Shown one piece after another: positions 1 to 10,800 of a stretch of DNA of 64,000 bases (position 1 is the first letter of the stretch; every line of letters starts with the position of its first letter). The stretch is from Turbatrix aceti (Eukaryota; Nematoda; Chromadorea; Rhabditida; Panagrolaimidae), in NCBI GenBank assembly GCA_963969345.1, contig OZ017769.1, positions 11,452,271-11,516,270 on the forward strand, given 5' to 3'. Under the pieces are notes generated by a model, which had not been told where the DNA came from, ran no database searches, and saw only the letters and a program-made list of their open reading frames with translations. A program made the position numbers and the translations under genes.

Positions 1-226
1 TGCTATCCAGAACCCTGAATCATCAGGCAAAACTAAAAGAGGTGAGTCACCGCGACTGAACCACCATGGTCCTCGACATAATTAAAAACATAGAATGTGA
101 TAGTTTTTTTTCATTTTCCTAGCCCCATCTGCGCGCATGTGGATGAGACAAAGCAAACCTAACATTCACCTGCCGGAAGCAACCATCAGAAACACCTGTA
201 CGCTTCGCAGTCAATTGACTTCATGA
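1..226 (+). CDS. Possible 3' end of an unidentified gene (partial)
   Basis: Bases 2-41 are open in one frame and end at a good donor (AGAG|GTGAGT). A T-rich acceptor (TTTTCCTAG) ends at 122. Joining 2-41 to 123-226 keeps one frame to a TGA at 224-226, giving about 47 residues that end in RSQLTS. The piece is polar, with no domain I recognise. Both splice sites and the frame agree, but so short a stretch could fit by chance. If real, most of the gene lies left of the window. Confidence 0.28.
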
Positions 227-1228
227 CATTATTATGCATGATGAATCCAAATTTTGGCACCATCTATCTTTCATCAACGACAAAAAATCGGAAGTTAATG
301 GTTCTTCGTTTAAAGCGTAACAGATTTGTAATCACAACATTTGAATTCAAAAAATGGTTTTGTTTACTTCCTATCTTCTTCAACATAATAAAAATATTGC
401 TAAAAATAAGACTCTTCTGCACAACATGAGCGTCATCAAACAAAACGTTCGTCAAATTACATACCGTTTACAAGCTCATCCGAAAGCAAAAATTTATTGA
501 AGCTCCAAAATACGGTCAGCAGTTTACAATTGGAAATATGAATTCAAAGTAATCATCACCCGCGAACTGTTTAAAATGAGTTGAACGCTTGAACCTCTCA
601 AGTCCCCTCAAAAAGGTTTTGCAAAAACGCGCAAAACTGGCTTCAAAAGTGATGAACTGGAATTTACACTTCATCCAAAAAAGTACTTTTATGAACTTTG
701 TCGCATCGTAATCAGGATAAGCCTATTGGCTTATAAAGAGGCAAAAATAACAAATATACAAAATCACCCAGACAGTAGTCCCCAAGACACAGTCTGCTCA
801 AAAGCAGTCAATGAAATCTTTCATTTGGCAAAAAAATCCGTTTTAAAAAAAACTATGTAATTTGAGCATACGGAGTCGAAATGTGTAGAAGTAAAAACTA
901 ATGCCTGTCAAAAAAAGAAAACAGGACATGTTCTGCAGAAAAACAGAAAAACAGCTGGTTTTTAACATTTTGTTTCGCACGCTTCTTGTGAGTCAGTCAG
1001 CAGTCATTTGAATTCGCACAACAAAAAAACAGGTAAAACGGAATAAGGTCGTTTTTCATCGATGAGAACGTATTGACTGACTGGTCGTCATCGTCATAGG
1101 CGCTCAGGTTACCTTGTTACATACAGCCAACAGGTCCAAGGTCAGAAAACTGACATTTAATGTGCAAAAAAATTTTATAAAAAGTAATTTAAAACGATTG
1201 GCAGCTGAAAAGTAAAAGCCCAAAAAAT

Positions 1229-1508
1229 ATTACCCGCACTCGCATGAGAATCATAACGGAATTATAAGGCGGCTAGAATCAAATGAGACGCACAATGAAA
1301 ATGAAGAATCACAATGAAGTACAAAAAAATCTAAGCTATTTTCCCCTTTATTCGCATTCAAAATTTAGCAAAAAACAATGACTAAATTAGAGCTGCGGAT
1401 CACAATGAATTACATGCGTGCGAATGAATCACAATAAAACACATTAGCGTGCAAAGCCTTATAATTCCGTTATGATTCCGTTATGATTCTCATGCGAGTG
1501 CGGGTAAT
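1229..1508. mobile_element. MITE-like element with about 40-bp terminal inverted repeats
   Basis: The left end reads ATTACCCGCACTCGCATGAG and the right end is its reverse complement. Inward, the left arm has one ATCATAACGGA unit and the right arm has two tandem copies, so the arms differ by an 11-bp duplication. The roughly 280-bp element has no coding capacity. The interior is A-rich with repeated CACAATGAA words. Any target duplication is short (AT or TA). This suggests a non-autonomous DNA transposon; the superfamily is not determined. Confidence 0.7.
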
Positions 1509-2050
1509 CGATAAAAAAAAAGTTCTAATTAAAAAATTAAAGATTCTCCGAAAAATAACAAAAAATAATGAACTGACAGAAACGAAAGGGTTGAAAGTGC
1601 ACGATGCATGGATGCTGCATCGCCAATACATTTCCCAAGTGAAGTGCATTTTCGCTCACTTGGTTCAATACCAAAAAGTTTGATTGCGGCCGAGGCCTCG
1701 CGAGTTACCATCGAAATTGAAATTCGCTTTGAAACAAGAATAATCAGTGAAACAAAGTTATCTTTTTTTATGAATAAAATAAAAATTGATAAACAACCCA
1801 GTTTCACGACAATTCATTTCTTGAATGTCTTCATGAATTTCGTTGCCGTCTGAAAACCAAAAAAAACAGTCCAGTCACCTTTTGAGATTTTAAGTTCGTC
1901 AAAATGAAGGAAGAGGGAGGAAAAAAGGGGTTCATATGAATGAAGAACGCGAAAACAATTGATTCATACAAAAACTTAGTCGGCGAAGAGGAAAAAGAGT
2001 ATTACTGGTATTACGTTGTTGCTGCTATTAATACGCTCCTGCTGTTGACC

Positions 2051-2210
2051 CAGAGTTGTTCGATGCTCACCAAATTGCTCCTGCTCACTGCTCGCTCCTG
2101 CTCAGCTCACGAGCGCGAGCGGAGCGAGCGCGAAAAATTGGAGTGCTCAATGAGCATGAGCAGAGCGAGCACGAAAAATTGGAGTGCTCAAAGAGCGCGA
2201 GCAGAGCGAG
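2051..2210 (+). repeat. 160-bp GAGCGNGAGC-rich dispersed repeat, copy 1
   Basis: The repeat is built from words such as GAGCGCGAGCGGAGCGAGC and GAGCATGAGCAGAGCGAGC, separated by GAAAAATTGGAGTGCTCAA. As far as I can read, it is base-for-base the reverse complement of 43717-43876. Diverged units continue to about 2570. The open frames that cross it are artefacts of the short-period composition. Confidence 0.8.
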
Positions 2211-2389
2211 CGCGATAAATTTTCAAATGAGCACTGCTCACTACAAATTCAGTGCTACAAATACTAAAATACTGGTAGTTTCGATCAAAAACACGATGTT
2301 GGGGGTATCTCCAAGCAATATGCGGTCTTTCTTTTAGAAAAGGACTGAATTTGTGACTCAAAATTCACTTTTCTTGTGTGAGCCATTTT

Positions 2390-2570
2390 CGCTCATTGCT
2401 CGCTCCTGCTCGACTCACGAGCGTGAGCAGAGCAAGAGCAGAGGATCTGAGAATAAAAGAGCGCGAGCGGAGCGAGCGCGAAAATTTTAGGAACTCAAAG
2501 AGCATGAGCAGAGCGAGCACGGAAAATTGAATTGCTCAAAGAGCGCGAGCAGAGCGAGCACTGAAAATTG
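2390..2570 (+). repeat. Diverged GAGCG-type repeat units
   Basis: Further units of the same GAGCGNGAGCNGAGCGAGC family follow copy 1. They share the CTCGCTCCTGCTC lead-in and the GAAAATT spacers but are less regular. They look like an older or rearranged part of the same array. A weak relative (CTCGCTCTGCTCC) lies near 55010. Confidence 0.6.
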
Positions 2571-3090
2571 TCGAATTGAACAACTCTGTGTTGACCACCA
2601 CCACGATGTTGATGCGCGCGCCTTTTCTCCATCGGTCATTAGGGGATGAACTTTCGAAGATGCGCGGACTGCGCAAAACCAGTGGTAAACTCGTTCGCAA
2701 CAAACAAATACATTGATTTTTTGGTGCCGGAAAAAATATTGGATTAGTTAATTTTTTGTTATTGTCTCAAAACGAAAATGAATATTTTTTTAGCGTTTTT
2801 TTAATCTGACAACAAAGACGACAGCGACACACATCCGATTCCTGTTGTATCGAATATCATAATCGATCGTATAAAAATTTTTTATCGTGTAAACGACATG
2901 AAAAGCCGTGATATTGGCCAGAAGATGGATAAAGGCGAAAGTAAATAAAACGCACAAGAACACAACTTGGACGTCAAAGGTCTTATCAAAGTTGTACGAT
3001 CTAATTCCAACGGTAACGATTTCTACACCCCCTTTGATAAATCTCCGAGATTAAAAACAAAACATAGCAGTTGAGGTTTTTTACCTATTC

Positions 3091-3149
3091 ATGCATACCG
3101 GACAACAGTAGTAATGTTATTAACTGTCGTTTGTGGTCCGGTATACGTG
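3091..3149. repeat. Short hairpin (ATACCGGAC / GTCCGGTAT)
   Basis: The 9-bp core ATACCGGAC at 3095-3103 pairs with GTCCGGTAT at 3136-3144, with imperfect pairing on both sides of the core. A second hairpin, ATCCCTGTTG / CAACAGGGAT, lies at 3309-3342. Either could be a relic of a small transposon; nothing shows transcription. Confidence 0.4.
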
Positions 3150-4464
3150 TAAGCAAGTGAATCAGTACAGCGAATCAGTAATTGGCTGTAATTATACAAA
3201 AAATGTATGTACACGATAAATGATGCGAAAAAAATCTTAAAGGTGTCATTTAATTACGACTCCGAATCATATTCACCTTTTGCACAGTGACCTCGATTTT
3301 TGTTCAACATCCCTGTTGTTTTTTGCTGTATGCAACAGGGATACAACAAAAACGCAGCAAATGACTACCACTAAAGCGTTCGTTATCCGACAGGCGACAG
3401 GGGCTTGTGTGACTTCCTAAAAGTCATAACTGCACGAGGGTGTGACTTTGATCTATCGAGCGCGTTTGGAAAAAAAGTCACACTAATAAGCATTTAGAAC
3501 ACGCGCGCTGTAAGCAGATTTAAAACTGGTCAAAAAACGTTTAAAAAGAGTAAGAGAAATTCGAAAAAGAATGATCGTAAAATATCAGAAATTGATTGAT
3601 TTCAAATCAGAAGCGTGTCAGTGGCTCCTCGTACACGCCCCATTGAGCACCGATATGGTCAAATAGTTGAAAGACCCACCTAAAAAAGTTGTACTGTTTT
3701 CAAACAAAAAATAGGATAGAGTGAAAAAAGATACATTAGAATAAAATTTGTAAGATAATACCTTGATCTTTAAAAATGTGAAGTAAGGAAAAAAATTATA
3801 AAACCGATTCGTTATTCTTCACACTTTAGAAAGTTCACATATCCGAAAACGTGAAGGAGTGGAGGGGTAAAGTTCACCTGTTGAACTGCATTTCCCTCGA
3901 GCGAATAATACGCATAACAGTTTTACTCCACCCGTCATCTTGGCTGTCTCTTTCTGCGTGTGTTTGCGAGAGATCGACAACATCCTGCTTATGTCTTTCG
4001 ATCTTTGGGGAGAAAAGGTAGTGAACTGTTGACAGATCGAAATTGTAAGCAATTTTATTTAAGAAGTTTGCACAAGGTCAGCGAACCTACGAATGACCAA
4101 CCCTCTGGGTGCAGGCAGGTAGGCAGCAGGGAACTGGCCATTTCCCCATTATCCGTTGAACAAACAAAAACCAGACACGATAATCTGGTACTCTTAAATT
4201 GGCTGATCTTGAGGGCAGATGTTTTGTTCGATTAAAACAATGCTTTTTTGAAAGACAATGAAATGATTAACGCAAGAGTTGGCGACTACTTTTCATGAAA
4301 TAAAACAATAATCATAGAGTTTGCCGCAAAGGATTTCATTTTGCTATTTCTGTTTGTTTTGTTACCCAAAATGTTTATATGGAACCCGTCACGTAAATAA
4401 ATATAAAAGCAATTTCCCGAATAAAAAAACGTGTTATATTTTTGACGGTATAAGGGCTTTCCAC

Positions 4465-4550
4465 CATAGGAACGTTCCCCATATGGGCCTTTCCCCATAC
4501 TGGCGGTTTCCCATACACACGTTACCCCATAGGGCGATTCACCATATGAC
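4465..4550. repeat. Degenerate CCCCATA minisatellite
   Basis: Four to five imperfect units of about 20 bp carry the words TTCCCCATATGGGC, TTCCCCATACTGGCG, TTTCCCATACACACG and TACCCCATAGGGCG. They lie about 330 bp upstream of the TOR start codon. No function is evident. Confidence 0.5.
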
Positions 4551-4878
4551 CAAGTAATTTTTGTGGTGCAAATTGAAGGTTTAGTGGCATACATCAAAAT
4601 TGTAAATTTTTGAAAAAAAGTACGAATTCCGGGTTTTCGTGCGCGCGACAGTTTCCTTTTCCCCATCCAGACGTTAATTCAAAACTCGCATTATAAGGGT
4701 TCTCGGCACGAAAATTTTAACTTTTTATTTTCGGGATGCTTTTTCTTTATTTGGCGTCAAAATATTCTGCTCGCCCTTTGTGTTATCGTTATCTCTGTCT
4801 GACGGTATAATCAATCGATTGACTTCAGCTAGTGTATTTTCTGCCAATCGACTGTTGTTGATTTGGTGTCTCGGCGTC

Positions 4879-7800
4879 ATGGCCACGGTCTCGCGTGAGG
4901 CACGTGAGCGGATTATCAAGAATCTCTCAGCACTCAAGCGTCTGCACGAGGATGTCTACAAGCAGGCTCTTATTCTGGTCAACAAGGAGGAAGATGAAGT
5001 TAAAAATGCTTTGTTGGGCACTGAGATGACCGTCAAGCAAGCTGCCATATTTCTTATTGGTCAGTTTTTATGTTGTGCAAAAAAAAACAATGATAGTTAC
5101 AAATTTCAGTTGGTTTTTCTGCGGCCACAGCAGACGTGACATCGGGTGAAGACACCGTGATGACGATGAATTACGCAGAGAGTCTGCTTCAGTGCATCGA
5201 AACCAGCGAGAATCCCTCGGTGCTGCAGTTGGCGTCTCGTGCTCTCTTTTTCCTCATCCAGACATCGAAGAGTTACGCGATCGAGATTGCCGAAAAGGTT
5301 TTGGACAAATGTAACACCTTTATCACGTGCAAGCAACCGAGTTTTCGCCGCTGTGCGCTGGTTATCATACGGGATCTCGCGTTGTTCACGCCAAACTACT
5401 TTATCCGAAATGCCGATAGCTACCTGTCAGCGATCTTCAAGTTTATGCCCTACCGGGAATGTCAAAAAGACGCATGCCGAGCTCTCCATGCCGCGCTAGT
5501 CGTCATTTCGCAGCGTGAGCATCGTTCCAAAGCTGACTGGTTTAACATGTGTTTTGGCATAGTCGACGCCGATACTAGTGATAGCAACGAAAGCGTGACC
5601 CGCGTTCTCGTCTTCAACGAGGTTATGCGTATCGCTGACGATTCGTCCGAACGACTGCGACGTGAAATCGAAGGCGAAGATGCGAGTGACTGGAGCTCGG
5701 CCAAGGCACTGTCAAATACCAATCCCATTACCTGGCTTATGACGCCGATCAGCCCGCTGGTGGTTTCTAGTCATACAGCCAAAGGTCTTGTCCTTGAGCA
5801 TTTTGAGGAGGTTTGCTGTTTTTTTTGTACTGTGAAAAAATCTGTCAGTTGCATTTTTTAGGTGAAAAACCTAATTTTTTCGGTCGCGCAAAAGGTATCA
5901 AAGTCAAAATTCCCTGTGTTGTTTGAAATCCTTCCTCGATTGGTTGCATTCCTCAATGGCAGGAGATATTACCTTCGCGATATCGAAACGCAGCTTGGCA
6001 AATCCGATCGAGAAACACTGGGCCAGTGCCTGAAGTCACTTGGCATGGTTGCCCTTCTCTGCCCGACCGACAGTGACAATGAAGAGGAGAGAGACTTCTT
6101 CGTTACCAATCGATGCAGAATTGCAGAACTTGTCATGAATAATTGCGTTTCAAACCTGACCACTGCATTGAAGCAGAAACAGAAACGGTTTGTGTTTTTT
6201 GTTTTACACCTGGCAAGGTTGCCACTTTGTAGGTCATTTGACATATTCTATCAGGCGATATGCTGCGCCATCAAGGTGTCTCCCCAAACGCTGATTTTCA
6301 AGTCTACGGAACTGCTTAAACTTTTGCCACAGTGCGACTTCAACGACGGCCTGATCATGGTCCTGCAAAGAATTGTTAGGCATCAGGGCGAGCTTGAAAC
6401 CGACGTTCACGACAAGCTCCTGGATAGGCTGTACCAGGTTTTGATGAAAACAACCCGACCTAACAAACTCGCTCCCCCGACGAATCCACCAACACCGAGT
6501 AGACCAGTTACGGTTTCTGACAGCCAGGTGGCAACGGTCAAGCTAGCTCTGAGGGCACTCGGCGGGTTTTCCTTCCATCGACACGCGCTGCAGATGTTCA
6601 TCAACTACGTCGCAAAGGGTTACCTTAATTCGGATCAGGTAGATATTCGGCTGTCTGCTGTGGACTGCTGCGTCAAGATCGTCGTGCCCTTTGTCAAGGT
6701 TTACGATCAGACGAGTGCGCCTTACAAGGTGAATTTCTATCAGTTTATTCGCAACGTGCTCGACGGGCTCATCACTCTCGCAGTCACGGATCGCGAGGTC
6801 GACGTCCGGCTTCGGGTGCTGGAGGCTTTCATGAGCAACGATTCCGGCTCAAACAAGGACTTTCTTTACCACCTGGCTCAACGCGAACTCCTAGACAACC
6901 TCTTCCTCACCCTCTACGATGAAAACGCCCAGGTACAGGTGTCATCCGTTCGACTACTCTGCATTCTTGCTGAGCTCAATCCGGCCTACGTGTATCCAAA
7001 ACTGAGAAGAGTCATTTTGGAAAGCATATCTCATCTTTCCAAATCAAAAGTTTCCCACCTCGAAGAGCAGTCTGCAAAGTGCATTGCCGTACTTGCCAAG
7101 CAGTCCCCCGACTTCATAATGCCGTACATGAATGACATTCTCAATTCCCTTGAATATCACCTGGATCACAAAAAGTCCCAGACAGTGGATGTGTCAGTGC
7201 AGGTATTGACGGCACTCAAGTACCTCGCATCCCTCGGTGGCGATGACATCGTCTCTAAGCTTGGCATCATTTTTCCCCGACTGATTGATCACGTCAAGGA
7301 TTCTACCAGTGTTTATCGACGGGCGGTGAGTATTTTTTCCTGTTCGATGGTTGTTTTAATCATGCTTTTGTTTTTAGGCTTCTCTGGAAGCAATCTGCGG
7401 GATGAGTCAGTCGACGGCCTACGTCATGGACCCCTACCGTGATCATCCTGAACTCCTCGACGTTCTACTCAAACTTCTCAAGACAGAAATGGATGTTGCA
7501 ATGCGTTGCCTCGTCATTCGAACGCTGGGCGTCATAGGTGCCATTGATCCGTACACGTACAAGGTATACCTGGGCGCAGTCAGTGACGTCAAGTCTCGCA
7601 CGCTGCCGATGAGCGTTCCGACCGGTCAGTCTAGAGACGAGAATCGCAACGGCGGCGGTGAACGTGTCAACTCCTGGGTCACAAACATCATTCAGTGGAT
7701 CAACTACGAACGATGCACACTGGAAGAGTTCTATCCCCTGATTACGATCGCCACGCTTCTCAAAATGCTGGCCGATGAAGCACTCACCCAACTTCACAAG

Positions 7801-10800
7801 CGGATTTTCGAAACTATTGCCAAGATCTTTGAAGGACTGCCCGATGAGTCGTTAAGACAGTACGTCGACCAGGTGCTGCCAGAACTCATCAAGTTAACGC
7901 TGTCCGCGAATCAGGAGTTTAAAAAATACTACATCGAGGTTTTTTGCCGTCTGGCGCCCAAGTTTCACATCCATTCCAAGCCGTATATCAAGGCACTCTT
8001 TGACCTTATTCGGCAGACCTGGGATTCATGTCCAGATCTTCAGTCAGATGTCATTCACTTGCTATCGGCTATTGGCAAGGCTCTGGGCGTCGACTTTGCA
8101 CCCAGCGTCCCAGTACTCTGCGAACGTTATCTCTCTGTTGTTCAAATGGACAAGACTCAAAACAAGAAGTTGACCTGCGATGCGCTGGATTGCGTTCGCG
8201 AGATCAATGCCTGTCTGGCGTCGCATCTTCACTTTGTGCTCCCCCTCATTATCTACGCTATCGATGGCGTCGAGATGCCGAGCCTGCTGCACGTCAGGCA
8301 AAAGGCTCTCAACACGCTCAAGGAAATTCTCATCAAGCATCCCATCGGCGAGCGAGCACCCATGGTCATGCAGATGTGGCTGCGAAATATTCCGTGTTCA
8401 GATCTGCACGCTGAACTCATGAATGTTTTGGCTCTTATTGTCAAGGAGGTTTGTGGGTCTTTTTTGACTGCAAAAATATAAGAATAAGTGCGACATCGAA
8501 AGACAGACTGGAAGATTTTTTTCTCCGCGCTTTTTATGTTTTTATATTGTCTGAAATGTTTTAATTATATTTTCAATTAAAATGAAGACAAAATTTAGTG
8601 TAAATTTTTTGCTTGTCAAAATATTTTTTTTTCGCTTTTATCGGTGCAAAATTCGTGTCACTTTTAAGTAAATAGAAATACTTTTATAAATAGTAGCAAA
8701 AATATGTTGGTACTTTTACTTTTCCTCCTCCTAGAATGTGAGTGCGCTTCTTGCTTGGTTGGTTCGTCTATTAAAGAATTCAACAATTTGACAATCATAA
8801 AGTGGCAATGTCTTCAGATTTGGAGGCAGTTAGGGGACATGACATGCACAACCAACTTTGTTCAAAAAACAGCAGTTGAAGACTGTTCACAAAACATAAA
8901 ACAATGAAAAAAGAATACTAATAATTATTCTACACTGGCTATCAGGTGGCATTTGTATTCCCCTATAATATATTTTTCTCTGCAAAATATTTCATATTCT
9001 GGTGAAAAATATCTATTATAAGGGATGAGACAAATGTCACCTTCAGCTTCGTTTAAAGTTTTACCGAGAGGACTTATGTTAGAGCTTCAAGCTTTTTACG
9101 TCTTTCGGTAGATTACGGAACAAAGAATTGTTCTGTTTCCCGGCAGTCGCTAAGGACGTTTACCTGCAATTTTAAACCAGAGGCAGGACAGTTCATGAAA
9201 CATTGGGATTACCAACTATCAAGCGGAACACAACAGTATTTGTCAGGGAACTAGTAGGTACTAATTTGGAACACAGCGCAATCAAAGTCATAGACGAGCG
9301 TACGGTATTTTGTTCTGGCATAATGTTTTTTGGCTTGTATTGATATTGGCAGTTCAGAAATAATTTATTCTGATCTATATTTAGATGGGATTTTCGTATG
9401 TGATCTACTGTGACACTGTTCGAACCCAGATGGAACGCTACATTGCGGTGAACAATACGATGCACGTCATGGAGTATTACAGTCAGCTGCAACGCATCAG
9501 CCAGGACAAAGCCGAGTTGCTGGCTTCTCACTATGGCAGTCTTCGAAATCTTTTGTCTCCTCTCGAAAAGCCAGGCAGCATGACTATTCTGTCATCGCAG
9601 TCATCAGAATACGTCGCCATCAACGCGATACAAGACCATCGGCGTCAGATGATGTTGCTGCCAAGGAATGGCGGGAAAAGGGACAAAGGCCGGGGGAAAG
9701 TCAACCTTGATTACGCGCCGTTTGAACTGCCTAAGGGACGCGACAAGGATGACTGGAATTTCTGGATCGACACCATCCAGTTGGAATGCGTCAAGAAATC
9801 ACCGTTTCCCGCGTTGCAGTCATGCGATCGGCTTGCCGAAGGCCATCCTCAGCTGTCCAAGTGAGATCTTTATTTTAGATATTTTTGGATGAAATTGAAT
9901 TTCAGAGATCTGTTTCACGCCACATTCATGTCTATCTGGACCGAAATCACCTCGGACGACCAGAACAGGCTTGCAAAGCGGCTGAGCAGTGCCATGGAGA
10001 ACTGCCACTTCAACGAGCCGGTTCAGACGATTCTCAACCTTGCCGAATTCATGGATCACTCGTCTAAGGGCCCGCTGCGTGTGAGCCCTAAGGTACTGTC
10101 GCGGTCGGCAGCCCAGGTACAGGCGTACGCGAAGGCTCTTCGGTACAAGGAACAAGAGCTCTGGTCAAGGACACCCAACTCCATCGACAACGATCTCTTT
10201 TACGCCAGTCCACAAGGCGAAGACTATCAGCACTTGATTTCGTTCGCTAACAAACTGAATATTGAGGAGCTGGCGTACGGCGTCATCACGCATGCCAAGA
10301 AGAAGAATTTTGCACTTTATGGTCGGCTGCATGAGAAACTCGGCAACTGGGAGGATGCACTGGCGATCTACACGCAGGAGCTTTCGGCGTACGAAATCAA
10401 GAATAGGCTGGACTTTGATCCCGATCACGTGGCGGATATCCGTTTGAGGCAGATGAGATGCTACGAACAACTTGGCAACTGGCATGCGGTAATGGATATG
10501 TACAAGAAGACATCGTCCTCTCAGAATCCGGATATCCAGCAGAAGACGCTCCAAATCGCCGCGCGTGCTGCGTGGGCTGCTTCCGAATACGACACCATGG
10601 CTAGCATTACCGAAAAACTCAACGAAAACATGGTTGAAAGTGCTTTCCTCAAAGCTGTCATCTCGGTGAAGCAGGAAAAATATCAGGACGCCAAGCGATA
10701 CATCAACAAGATTCGCGAGACCTTTGACCCCGAGCTCACGGCCATGGCTGCCGAGTCCTACGAACGGGCTTATCCAGCGGTACTCACTGCACAGCACCTC

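Larger units (their letters stand above)
227..4878. other. Repeat-rich intergenic region upstream of TOR
   Basis: I find no convincing gene in this stretch. It holds a MITE-like element (1229-1508), GAGCG-rich repeats (2051-2570), two small hairpins (3091-3149 and 3309-3342) and a short degenerate CCCCATA minisatellite (4465-4550). The last few hundred bases should carry the TOR promoter and 5' UTR, but I recognise no defined core element. Open frames here are short, on both strands, and lie mostly inside the repeats. Confidence 0.6.

Noticed and set aside
1940..2337. Overlapping open frames rich in Ser, Glu and Arg
   Set aside because: They are the product of the GAGCG short-period repeat; the same peptide appears at the inverted copy near 43700.
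8704..8907. A 67-residue frame with a hydrophobic start in TOR intron 4
   Set aside because: No splice sites link it to TOR in phase and no domain is visible; most likely chance.
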